From Pirellulales bacterium (GTDB lineage Bacteria > Planctomycetota > Planctomycetia > Pirellulales > Thermoguttaceae): a DNA stretch of 40,463 bases. Below the pieces are notes generated by a model. That model did not search any database. It had not been told where the DNA came from and saw only the letters and a program-made list of their open reading frames with translations. The position numbers and the translations under genes were made by a program. Numbering within the stretch: the first letter of the stretch is position 1; each line of letters starts with the position of its first letter. The stretch spans positions 1 through 40,463 of the forward strand of contig JABWBD010000016.1 in assembly GCA_013360685.1 (NCBI GenBank). Direction: 5' to 3'. Positions 18,101 to 24,285 of the stretch are shown here, piece by piece.

Positions 18101-18931
18101 CCACAGCAAGTCGAAGTGCTGTATTCCGGCAAGGCGTCGGAAGCGCCGCCGGGCGGTTCTTTGCGCCTCCACGCGCCCGTACTGGGCCGAGTGCCCGCCG
18201 GACCAATCCTCTGGACGATTCAGGGACCGGCGGATTATGCGCTGGGGCAGGTCCAAGGCGGCGACGCGATGGTCGCGGCGCAACTCGATTTCCTCCGCCT
18301 GAAATCGGCCGTTTCCGTGTTGGACCGCTTTTCCAAGACGGGTATCCGCAAGGTCGAGGGAAGGCGGAGCTGGGATGCCGTGTGGCTGGCCGGCGGGATG
18401 GCTTGCCGCGACCGTCTCCGTTCAGGCGAGAACACACACGCCCGGCAACCACGGAGCGAGGAGCGGGACGCACAGGTCCGCCTCCTGAGTGATCAACTCG
18501 ATGCGTTTGCCGGTCGCAGCGGCGAGTCGGCCGCGGGCCTGCGGCCGTCCGCTCTTGATTCATTGCATTCGTGGCTGGGGGCCGTTCCCGCGTCGGAGAC
18601 GACGGCCTGCTACGTCTCCCCGCCCGGCTCGGACTCGCTTTCGATCGGATACCAGCCTGTCGAGCCGCGCGGCGTGTGGCAGCGTCTGGCCCTGGTGGCA
18701 GCTTGTGTTGTCCTCGTCCCCTTGAGTCTGGCGACCCGCGTCCGGCGGACCGCCGCCCGGATCCTCTGCCGCTGGCCTGCGGCGATTGGCGTTCTGGTCG
18801 GTCTGGCCTGGTGGGCGTGGCTGGAACCGAGCGCCCTGGGCTGGGTGATCGTTCTGCTCACCCTGGCCCTGGCGGCCATTCCGGGCTGGAAAAGACGCCG
18901 ATCCGTGCCCTCGATCGTCCCGTTGGACTGA
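12191..18931 (+). CDS. Giant secreted/membrane protein made of two tandem modules
   Basis: A 2246-residue protein of unknown function, translationally coupled to the previous gene (ATGA overlap). It starts with a signal segment (FVPVLTWLLAFAACCSAGG). Residues 30-1030 are beta-rich. Membrane segments follow at about 1043-1111 (AIWLMMLTVLALVWWIAAG, then GAVLGLLACLGFFLLKRW). Residues 1138-1157 (SVLIAVAAVGLAGAAQGQEP) look exactly like a signal peptide with an AxA site, but inside the chain. A second beta-rich module fills 1160-2150, and two or three membrane segments close the protein at 2160-2240. Each half therefore repeats the signal, beta region and membrane anchor layout of the preceding 1114-residue protein. 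A short motif YVPMKADDFERLL near residue 57 and YVPDVLYQELRRR near 1180 occupy equal places in the two halves. The simplest explanation is fusion of two paralogous genes. Confidence 0.88.
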   Translation: MISRFVPVLTWLLAFAACCSAGGRLTATDAEGPAAEFRRVFTPADRLEEMPRDHARYVPMKADDFERLLAAGSPSEDGGPARRACIASAQYVARLAPEGVIQGDATLNIVHQAPGHVMLPLEPCTMAISEAAWAEQPPRPAKIGLGPEGGLEVLVERAEVLRFRWSLRGSRDPSGVLLFPLELPVSPSRCLLIDLPVGLEPSVKPGIVLRESATGTDPVRWRIQLGGHPRADLRLLAEQETDERCGLILARHFLVYDLSLRGIELSAEVRLDVHHEPVRDLTLALDRGLELVAARYGESAVAWSVLTRPAEGKGSRVLLELPEPVQGAARVVKLRAVGAVVRDRRWRLPGLRVEGTSWQEGNATVAVRAPLTFQQLTPIRGRQSKTGVLSSPRPGETVDVQYFGEDAGIDVAVARAKSPVRAAAGTAVELGSGEITGKVVVELSVADGEVFQLEADVGRQWLIDSVRSDPPEALGDGWTVRRESAGAKKLAVRFDQALSPDRPIRLIVSSRRLNSPVGRPLGIQDLAPTRLVDVAYQRNLISLRTVEPYRLNLEGAERLARIDPGSLKAAEQRLFVQPPREVLFENNADAARLKVSLVTPKPSYSAASAVDAVVTDASLMESYRFRITPADAQVDRLLVHFSCPRQLPPRWNIEGSTEEHYSARRLSAEEQAAAGLDAGGETWEIVLDKPRAGVFEIGASRFSEMAGSQPVSLAGLPQADQQQGILVIRSLGTQIRARSASLDPLPVPVEPDDRLNNARAAYFYDPAADTADSSEPAVTVAVAASPLPAAWIWNSRLESRRQINGVARHTAILHVENAGKQELMLQLPRTAALDQVISVSADGASATWRRDTTAGAARILVVLPPGRRYPLLTVQFATQGDGAKALGWVRPPHLTADVPIFSQEWTVWLPPGYEIADSRNVRLDRPRARPTWSQRLMGPLGRPAGHAPFVLTDPEHWTRLLPRNVQFALSHWLPAMRPGVANRAGLESLAAELPTSPRPPAGPWIALPDADNDPRESLGWTVQAMGILPGGDSRILVVPADSYRAAIWLMMLTVLALVWWIAAGRPAVVLAMLGVAGATALVLPDVYVPAASGAVLGLLACLGFFLLKRWNGHAASTSELHRTEGSTTGRAQPRPTGSVLIAVAAVGLAGAAQGQEPAAPAKAPSRVVHHVLVPVDAQEKPTGGSYYVPDVLYQELRRRSDRLEKGPHGWLLRNAAYRGAVARQSGPEQFVVPELRAVFELEVLERATTVRIPLARDGLNLLPEGATLDGRPVQPDWQNDDRALAVEIGEPGVYRLELAVRPLVRSLGGHKGISLQIPRLATSRLELDLPSNAPLIEVPTARGSVTRLQQPDRVLAELGAADRLEIRWPDAAGPGGTGPDMDVEQLLWLKIHPGSVVLAARWKVKVIEGVVRRLRVAADPRLRPLPPREAENPLGQVQTVPGRPQTIQIDLAVPVKDQVVVELDFLLTGASGIGNVRLPQLELEQAHVVKRWMAVSVDPALVYEPQASVALEPVAPPEFGVAWGKAESQPVLAYNLLSAQPDWSLATRPDEPHVLVDQALALNFAPGSARVRFDAQLGISGYGFQYRLSAPKELQVEEVSVREQSAQRAARWSRDEDGSVVVFLSGPAAEKQNLRLTGSLPMPSSGNAPLPHLRVLGAEMRSCEIQVYRDPSVLVDVVKSNGLVDVELPIAAEDKTDFGRLVKWFTVADCSQEATAELAISPNQPQVTADQTISLRSEAGSWETDVEYRIAVRRGVVDEFRLRVPAQWAGPYRVEPNAAVATVGSSESQYRELVVRPRLAVHGEYRLRISAPLTSADGQRVGVPGIRLLDARLAKSIVVLPASVEGSPVSWETRGLTPAPVPDGTERRPSAGPLVAFKAEGESFQAILNPTQTTGRSTAVLLADVFVAWQANGTYRALGILDVDPAGELHLPLTLPEGSELIQLRVGGVPIVPEAGRDSSWQFRLASPTIPQQVEVLYSGKASEAPPGGSLRLHAPVLGRVPAGPILWTIQGPADYALGQVQGGDAMVAAQLDFLRLKSAVSVLDRFSKTGIRKVEGRRSWDAVWLAGGMACRDRLRSGENTHARQPRSEERDAQVRLLSDQLDAFAGRSGESAAGLRPSALDSLHSWLGAVPASETTACYVSPPGSDSLSIGYQPVEPRGVWQRLALVAACVVLVPLSLATRVRRTAARILCRWPAAIGVLVGLAWWAWLEPSALGWVIVLLTLALAAIPGWKRRRSVPSIVPLD

Positions 18932-18964
18932 CCTGTTGCAGGCAGCTCTGCCAACGCGCCGTGG

Positions 18965-18994
18965 TTGACACCCCCTGAATCGACGCCGTAGAAT
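18965..18994 (+). promoter_or_regulatory. Near-consensus sigma-70 promoter
   Basis: Perfect TTGACA at 18965-18970 and TAGAAT at 18989-18994 (five of six) are 18 bases apart. The predicted start near 19001 leaves a leader of about 63 bases to the ATG at 19064. It drives the oxidoreductase and cupin pair. Confidence 0.75.
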
Positions 18995-19063
18995 CACCCC
19001 ACCGGACGAGCACAGAATTCTGCGGCAACGGACAACGTAGAGCAACGGTCGGAGGGAGCAACG

Positions 19064-20089
19064 ATGGCGCCGGTTCGGTTCGGACTGATCGGCTATGGGG
19101 CATGGGGAAGCCACCACGCACGAGCGATCTCCGCCATTTCCGGAGCAACCCTGGCGGCAATTGCCGAGTGTCGGCCGGATGGCCGCCGACAGGCCGCCGC
19201 CGACCATCCTCAAACCGCCATCGATGAAGACTTCCGGGAGCTGCTCCGACGCGAGGCGTTGGATGTCGTGGCCGTCGTGCTTCCGACGCATCTTCACTAC
19301 GAGGTCGCAAAGGAAGTGCTGGAGGCGGGACATCACCTCCTGCTGGAAAAGCCGATGGCACTGACCATCGACCAATGCGACAAGCTCAATGCCCTGGCCC
19401 GGTCGCGCGGCAGGCTCCTGGCCGTCGGGCATGAGTTCCGGGTGTCGGCGCTGTGGGGCAGGGTGAAGGAGCTCGTCGAAAACGGCTCGATCGGCGAACC
19501 GCTCTACGGGATCATCGAGCTATGGCGCAACCCGTACCGGCTCGGCTCCGACGGTTGGCGCTACGACATCCACCGCGTGGGGAACTGGATCCTCGAGGAA
19601 CCGATCCATTTCTTCGATCTGGCGCGGTGGTACTTCGCCGGCGCGGGCGAACCGGTTTCCGTCTTCGCGCAGGCGAACGGCAAGCAGGCCGAACATCCCG
19701 AGCTGCAAGACAATTTCACCGCCATGCTGACTTTTCCGAACGGCCGCTACGCGGTGGTGTCGCAGACGCTCGCCGGTTGGGAGCACCACCAGGTCGTCAA
19801 GATCACCGGGACGGAGGGAGCGCTGTGGGCGAACTGGAGCGGCGCCATGGACCGGACTTTCCACCCCACCTTTTCGCTGAGGCGGATGGGGGGCGGCGCC
19901 GTCGAGGAAATCCCCATCGCGAAGATGACGGGCGAGGTCTACGAACTGGTGGACCAGGCCGAAATGCTGGTACGCGCGATTCGCGAAGGAGCGGCGCCGG
20001 CGGTCACCGGCGAGGACGGACGCTGGTCGGTTGCCATGTGTTTGAAGGCGCAAGAGTCGGTGGAAACGGGGCGGCCCGTGGCCTTTTGA
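19064..20089 (+). CDS. Gfo/Idh/MocA family oxidoreductase
   Basis: A 341-residue cytoplasmic NAD(P)-dependent sugar or inositol dehydrogenase-type protein. The N-terminal Rossmann fold has GLIGYGAWGSHH at residues 7-18, and the family motif EKPMA at 95-99 places the catalytic lysine at K96. The second conserved block is NWILEEPIHFFDLARWYF near 176, where the histidine of the active site would lie in PIHFFD. The C-terminal domain is the usual open sheet. The start has a strong site, GGAGGGAGCAACG before ATG. The IolB/KduI-like cupin gene follows after 12 bases, so the pair probably works on the same sugar or cyclitol. The substrate is not decided by sequence alone. Confidence 0.92.
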   Translation: MAPVRFGLIGYGAWGSHHARAISAISGATLAAIAECRPDGRRQAAADHPQTAIDEDFRELLRREALDVVAVVLPTHLHYEVAKEVLEAGHHLLLEKPMALTIDQCDKLNALARSRGRLLAVGHEFRVSALWGRVKELVENGSIGEPLYGIIELWRNPYRLGSDGWRYDIHRVGNWILEEPIHFFDLARWYFAGAGEPVSVFAQANGKQAEHPELQDNFTAMLTFPNGRYAVVSQTLAGWEHHQVVKITGTEGALWANWSGAMDRTFHPTFSLRRMGGGAVEEIPIAKMTGEVYELVDQAEMLVRAIREGAAPAVTGEDGRWSVAMCLKAQESVETGRPVAF

Positions 20090-20101
20090 TGGAGGTCGAG
20101 G

Positions 20102-20863
20102 ATGAACGAGGTCAAAAGTGGTCACTTCATCGGGGCGGAGACCAGCGGGTTTCGCTACGTCGAGAAGGCCAGCCCGCTTTCCACCCATCTCCAGTGGCTG
20201 ACCTACGGCGTCCATGAATTGTCCGGACCGATCGCGACGGCGCCAATTTCCCATCCCGGCGAAGAGGCCCTCTTGTTTTGCTGGGAAGGGCGGACTCGCG
20301 TGACGCTGTGCGGAACGAAATACGAACTGGGGCGCTACGACGTGCTGTATGTACCGCGCTCGGAGGCGTACTCGCTCTCCCACGGCGGCGACCACTGCCG
20401 GCTGGTGGTGTGCCGGGCGCCGGCGGAAAAGGCGTATCCGGCGTATTACGCCGGCTGGAGCGAAATCCTGCACGACGAACGCAGGCTCCGGCGGCTGAAG
20501 GGCAAAGACGTCTTCCTTATGTTCGACGTCAGCGAGCAGGCCGATAAGCTGATGGCCGGATACACGTTCTTCCAGCCGTTCCAGCGGTCCTGGCCGCCCC
20601 ACAACCACACCGACCAGGAGGAAATCTATATCTTCCTGAGCGGCCATGGCGCCATGGAGGTCTACGCGGAAGAGGAAACGAAGCACCTCGTCCGATCGGT
20701 TGGGCCGGGCGACGCGGTGACGATCCCGGTCCTCAACTACCATCCGGTCTTCAGCCAGGAAGAACCGCTGGAGTTCATCTGGTGTATCGCCGGTGCGCGG
20801 TATTGGGTGGGCGACAAGAACAAGAACTTCATGACCGGCAGTGTTGCCCAACTCACCACGTAG
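20102..20863 (+). CDS. IolB/KduI-family cupin (5-deoxy-glucuronate isomerase-like)
   Basis: A 253-residue double-cupin protein of the KduI/IolB family, whose members isomerise 5-deoxy-glucuronate (inositol breakdown) or 5-keto-4-deoxyuronate (pectin/alginate breakdown). The metal site of the C-terminal cupin is clear: SWPPHNHTDQEEIYIF with H167, H169 and E174, and a later HPVF histidine near 218. The N-terminal cupin (EEALLFCWEGRTRVTL) has no full metal site, as usual in the family. Length and the PPHxH pattern fit IolB better than KduI, but with no other iol genes in view I leave the symbol empty. It is co-transcribed with the preceding oxidoreductase, and ends overlapping the convergent kinase gene by 11 bases. 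Confidence 0.78.
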   Translation: MNEVKSGHFIGAETSGFRYVEKASPLSTHLQWLTYGVHELSGPIATAPISHPGEEALLFCWEGRTRVTLCGTKYELGRYDVLYVPRSEAYSLSHGGDHCRLVVCRAPAEKAYPAYYAGWSEILHDERRLRRLKGKDVFLMFDVSEQADKLMAGYTFFQPFQRSWPPHNHTDQEEIYIFLSGHGAMEVYAEEETKHLVRSVGPGDAVTIPVLNYHPVFSQEEPLEFIWCIAGARYWVGDKNKNFMTGSVAQLTT

Positions 20864-21917
20864 GGCAATCGCCGGCATCCGAATCGCGGGCCGGCTTCTT
20901 CGGAACGTAGATCAATTCGGAACCGAGGGTCCGGCGCGGGAGCAATTCGTCGCAAAGCTCCTCCCGCAGGCACACCGCCGTGCCTTCCTTGCGTGTGACC
21001 ACCTCCGCCGCCGCTGAAGCGATCCGTGACGCCGTCGACGGATCCGCTCCGGCCGCAAGCGCAAGTCCAAGTGCGGCCACGTACGTGTCGCCGGCCCCAA
21101 TGGCACGCAAGCCCGACGACGGCCGAGCGGTTGTGCGGCACGGCGAACCGCCCCGCTGGAAAACGATCGCGCCGTCCGAATCGAGCGTGACTGCGACGAT
21201 CGAGGCCCCCGTTGCCCCATAGAGATCCGCTTCGCGGGAGAGCAGCGTATCGGCGTTCACGGCCGCCGCATCATCGCCGTTCATGCCCAGCAGCCGGGCT
21301 GCCTGAAACCGATTTGGCTTGACGGCGGCAACTCCGACGCCGCGATAGGCGCCGAGGTTCTTGGAGTCGACGACCACAAACCGCGGCGACTGCGACTGCA
21401 GGGCCGCCAGCGCCGCGATCACGCGCGGCGTCAGGATTCCGTAGCCGTAGTCGGACACGATCACCAGCTCGCACTCGGCGAATGCTCTGTTCAGCCGTTC
21501 CACCAGGGCCTGCTGGCTGTCGGTTCTTGGCGGGTCAACATCGCCCTGGTCGAAACGAACGAGCATCTGGCCGGCGGCTACCACGCGGTGCTTGGTCAAG
21601 GTCCGCCGACCGGGTTCGCACACCAGATGGCCGGTTTCGACCCCGGCGCGATCAAGCGACTCGCGGAGCAGTCTGCCTTCCGAATCGTCGCCGACGACCG
21701 ACAAGCACGACGCATGGGCACCGAGGGCGGCCACGTTGGCCGCCACGTTGGCCGCGCCGCCAGGTCCTTCCGCGCGCCGGGCGACCGCCACCACGGGAAC
21801 CGGGGCCTCCTGGCAGAGCCGCCGGCCGGCGCCCTCGACATAGACGTCCAGCATCGCTTCGCCGACGACGACCGTGCGGATGCCTGAAATGGCGTCGAGG
21901 ACGGCTGCGACTTCCAC
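20853..21917 (-). CDS. PfkB-family kinase, RfaE1/HldE kinase-like
   Basis: A 354-residue sugar kinase of the ribokinase fold, most like the heptose-7-phosphate kinase domain of HldE/RfaE1. Evidence is the ordered set CQEAPVPVVAV, GGAANVAANVAALGAHASCL, TLTKHRVVAAGQMLVRFDQ, VSDYGYGILTP, and the anion-hole and base motif AIGAGDTYVAAL near residue 272. The start is a GTG at 21917, because TGGAGC lies 7-8 bases ahead and VEVAAVLDAISGIRTVVVGE leads into the first strand; the frame is open for another 540 bases upstream but crosses a palindromic repeat and has no conserved content. An extended -10 promoter is present. ADP-heptose synthesis for cell-surface glycan is the likely pathway, though another sugar cannot be excluded. 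It lacks the nucleotidyltransferase domain of bifunctional HldE. Confidence 0.85.
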   Translation of the reverse strand: MEVAAVLDAISGIRTVVVGEAMLDVYVEGAGRRLCQEAPVPVVAVARRAEGPGGAANVAANVAALGAHASCLSVVGDDSEGRLLRESLDRAGVETGHLVCEPGRRTLTKHRVVAAGQMLVRFDQGDVDPPRTDSQQALVERLNRAFAECELVIVSDYGYGILTPRVIAALAALQSQSPRFVVVDSKNLGAYRGVGVAAVKPNRFQAARLLGMNGDDAAAVNADTLLSREADLYGATGASIVAVTLDSDGAIVFQRGGSPCRTTARPSSGLRAIGAGDTYVAALGLALAAGADPSTASRIASAAAEVVTRKEGTAVCLREELCDELLPRRTLGSELIYVPKKPARDSDAGDCPTW

Positions 21918-21965
21918 GGGCTCGCTCCATCGAGGAAAGTACGCGGACTCCACCGCGGGCTGGGC

Positions 21966-21974
21966 AGTATAGCA
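21966..21974 (-). promoter_or_regulatory. Extended -10 promoter of the PfkB-family kinase
   Basis: On the minus strand the sequence reads TGCTATACT, an extended -10 (TGn plus TATACT, five of six). The -35 at 17 bases (TTCCCC) is poor, as is common with extended -10 promoters. Transcription would start near 21959, 42 bases before the GTG start. Confidence 0.5.
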
Positions 21975-22068
21975 GGACCGGCCCAGTAGGGGAAGCCGGA
22001 TCGGGCGGGCTCTTCCGTTTGTCCGTTTGCCGTTTGTCCGTTTGTCGGTGCGAGCTTCGGCGTTTTCT

Positions 22069-22145
22069 GTAGGACGGCCTTCCCAGGCGCCTTCCCAGGC
22101 CGTCAAGATCGCGGGAAATAGACAGCCTGGGAAGACCGTCCTGCA
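22069..22145. repeat. Palindromic dispersed repeat (21-bp arms)
   Basis: TGTAGGACGGCCTTCCCAGGC at 22069-22089 matches the reverse complement of 22125-22145 with two mismatches. The 35 bases between include a second copy of GCCTTCCCAGGC (22089-22100), so the element is partly duplicated inside. Just to its left, 22019-22046 holds three or four TTTGTCCG/TTTGCCG units. No T-run follows. It belongs to the same class of gap-filling palindromes as those at 25218 and 36166. Confidence 0.75.
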
Positions 22146-22217
22146 CCGAAAAACGGAGAAGCCATCGGGCGGGCGATATCGGCGTGGAGCCACTTGACGG
22201 CCGGCGGAGGTGGGGTT

Positions 22218-22436
22218 ATGCCTATGTTCAAGGGGCCGGTCCGCTACCGCGATCACTTCTACGAGATGATGTGACGGACCAAGATCGTGGCGTCGGTCGA
22301 CGCCCGGAAAGTGCTGCCGCACATTGATCCCGACAAGTACGGCATACACCGCTGTGCCACCTTCGGCGACTTCCGTGAGCGGTTGAAGGACCTGGCCGGA
22401 CTGGTTGGTTTCCATGTGATCGAGGAGGACCGGTGA
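22218..22436 (+). pseudogene. Small gene remnant interrupted by an in-frame TGA
   Basis: From the ATG at 22218, which has GGAGG 7 bases ahead, the frame reads MPMFKGPVRYRDHFYEMM, then TGA at 22272-22274, then continues in the same frame for 53 more codons (RTKIVASVDARKVLPHID, later GDFRERLKDLAGLVGFHVIEE) to TGA at 22434-22436. The part after the stop has good protein-like composition with charged amphipathic stretches, so this looks like a gene broken by a nonsense change, or the tail of a larger lost gene. I do not recognise the family. Confidence 0.45.
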
Positions 22437-22473
22437 AAGGCCCCAACAGAACTCCAACTGCCCTCATCCTCTA

Positions 22474-22498
22474 CCCCTCTCCCGAAGCGGGAGAGGGG
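22474..22498. repeat. Perfect 11-bp hairpin CCCCTCTCCCG/CGGGAGAGGGG
   Basis: Arms at 22474-22484 and 22488-22498 flank the loop AAG, within the longer phrase CCTCTACCCCTCTCCCGAAG that I associate with widely dispersed bacterial REP-like repeats. It ends 29 bases before the start of the TIGR03790-type gene. There is no T-run. Confidence 0.7.
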
Positions 22499-22527
22499 AG
22501 TTGGGTCAGGGCCTCTAAGGCAGTGCC

Positions 22528-24186
22528 ATGAGAGCTACGGTTGTCACGATCTTAGGATTTCTACTGATTGCCCTCCCTGCGCGCGCCGAGCTGACACCGG
22601 ACGAAGTGGCGATCGTCGCCATGTCCAGCAGCCACGAGTCACGGAGGGTGGCCGACTACTACGCGGCGGCTCGCGGCGTGCCGAAGTCGCAGATCTTCCT
22701 CCTGGAGTGTGACCCGGGCGAGGTCATTTCCCGGACCCAGTGGGACCAAAAGGCCCAGCCCGCCATCCGGGCCTGGCTTGCCAAGAACGGGCTGGAGGGG
22801 AAGATCCGGTGCATGGTGACGACGAGCGACGTGCCCCTGAAGATCGGCCCGCGCAGCAATGATGTGCCGGAGGTCTCGCAGCGCAAGGCGCATTTGAAGC
22901 AAAACCGTGCGGCACGAGTGAAACAGATTGCGAAGCTGGTCGGCCTGCTCAACGGCCTGGCCGGCGGGGAAGCCAAGGAGCCGGAGTTTGCGGCCGATGC
23001 ACCGTTGAACCAGATGGTGGCCGCTTTCGATGCCGCGATGAAGGAGGAACAAGCCAGACGAGCCAAGTTGCCCGAGGCGGAACGGAAAGAGACCGATGCC
23101 AGGTTCGAGCGCGTTTTCCTGGCCGCGGGCGGGGTCAACGCCGTCCTGGAAATGGTGGCCCGCCAGTCAGACAAAGCAAAGCTGCCCGACGAAGCGACCC
23201 GGCGCCTGGAGATGACAAAGGCGCAGCTCCTCGGGCTGCAACAGGGACTCCAAGCGCTCGCCAACCTTCCCGACACCGTGGCGCGCGACTCGCAAATGCT
23301 CAATCTGCTTTACCAGGCCACCGGTGCCATGGGGTGCGTGCGATGGATCGATGAGCAAATGGAACTACTGGAGCGAAACGAGACCTACGCGAGCTTCGAC
23401 AGCGAGCTCTCGCTCCTGGACTGGCCCGAGTATCCGCTCTTCCGCTGGCAGCCGAATCCGTTGCACTACGCCTTCGACGCGGTGCCCAACAAGCGGCCGG
23501 CAATGATGGTCGCGAGGCTCTCCGCACCGTCGTCCGATCTGGTCATGAAGCTGATCGACGCCTCGATCGCCACGGAGAAAGTGGGGTTGGACGGGACGGT
23601 CTATCTCGACGCGCGCGGCATGAGCTACGACGCGAAAAAAGACCAGCCGGGCAGCTACGGGCAATACGATCAGTCGCTCCGCGACCTGGCCGAGCGGCTC
23701 AAGAACCACACGAAGCTCAAGGTGGTCCTCGACAACGAATCGACGCTGTTCCAGCCGGGGGCATGCCCGGACGCGGCCCTGTACTGCGGCTGGTACTCGC
23801 TGGGCAAGTACGTCGACGCGTTTGATTGGAAGCCCGGCTCGGTCGGCTGTCATCTGGCCAGCATGGAAGCGGAAACGCTCCAGAATCCCAAGAGCGAAGT
23901 CTGGTGCAACGCCATGCTCCGCGATGGCGTGGCCGCCACGCTCGGGCCGACCTACGAGCCGTATCTAGGGGCCTTTCCACTCCCCGACGATTTCTTCTCG
24001 CTCTTGTTGACCGGGCGGTACACGTTGGCCGAGGTCTACTACCGCACGACCCCATTCAGTTCGTGGGTAATGGTGCTGGTCGGCGATCCCCTCTACAACC
24101 CGTTCAAGACCCGTCCGGCCCTGGCGGAGGACGCGCTCCCGGATCGGCTGCGTGTGAAGCCGGCAGAGGCGGACATGGTGCGGTAG
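22528..24186 (+). CDS. TIGR03790 family protein, exported
   Basis: A 552-residue protein. A signal peptide is clear at residues 1-20 (ILGFLLIALPARA before ELTPDE). The family landmarks are ADYYAAARGVPKSQIF at 42-57, the CMVTTSDVPLKIG statement at 95-107, and near the C-terminus ATLGPTYEPYLGAFPLPDDF and WVMVLVGDPLYNPF. TIGR03790 is uncharacterised, but is known to occur mainly in genomes that have exosortase. Compared with the usual length of around 300-400 residues, this one carries a highly charged helical insert of about 160 residues (about 112-275, rich in Ala, Lys, Glu and Arg). The gene stands alone on its strand, and converges with the NIF3-like gene. No exosortase gene or PEP-CTERM tail was seen in this window. 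Confidence 0.8.
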   Translation: MRATVVTILGFLLIALPARAELTPDEVAIVAMSSSHESRRVADYYAAARGVPKSQIFLLECDPGEVISRTQWDQKAQPAIRAWLAKNGLEGKIRCMVTTSDVPLKIGPRSNDVPEVSQRKAHLKQNRAARVKQIAKLVGLLNGLAGGEAKEPEFAADAPLNQMVAAFDAAMKEEQARRAKLPEAERKETDARFERVFLAAGGVNAVLEMVARQSDKAKLPDEATRRLEMTKAQLLGLQQGLQALANLPDTVARDSQMLNLLYQATGAMGCVRWIDEQMELLERNETYASFDSELSLLDWPEYPLFRWQPNPLHYAFDAVPNKRPAMMVARLSAPSSDLVMKLIDASIATEKVGLDGTVYLDARGMSYDAKKDQPGSYGQYDQSLRDLAERLKNHTKLKVVLDNESTLFQPGACPDAALYCGWYSLGKYVDAFDWKPGSVGCHLASMEAETLQNPKSEVWCNAMLRDGVAATLGPTYEPYLGAFPLPDDFFSLLLTGRYTLAEVYYRTTPFSSWVMVLVGDPLYNPFKTRPALAEDALPDRLRVKPAEADMVR

Positions 24187-24285
24187 AAGGGGGAAGGCGG
24201 AAGCGAGTGATGGGCAAGGCAGGAAGCGTCGCGTTGCTGCAGTATTCGAGCCCTCGCGTCCTCCGCCGCGCCGGTGCGTGCGGGG

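Noticed and set aside
22272-22274. TGA as a possible selenocysteine codon
   Set aside because: No selenoprotein family match, no visible selenocysteine-insertion hairpin just after it, and the neighbouring DNA is decayed and repeat-rich.
21918-22457. Upstream extension of the PfkB-family kinase frame
   Set aside because: The frame is open, but crosses a palindromic repeat and the promoter, and the kinase fold begins only after the GTG at 21917, which has its own ribosome site.
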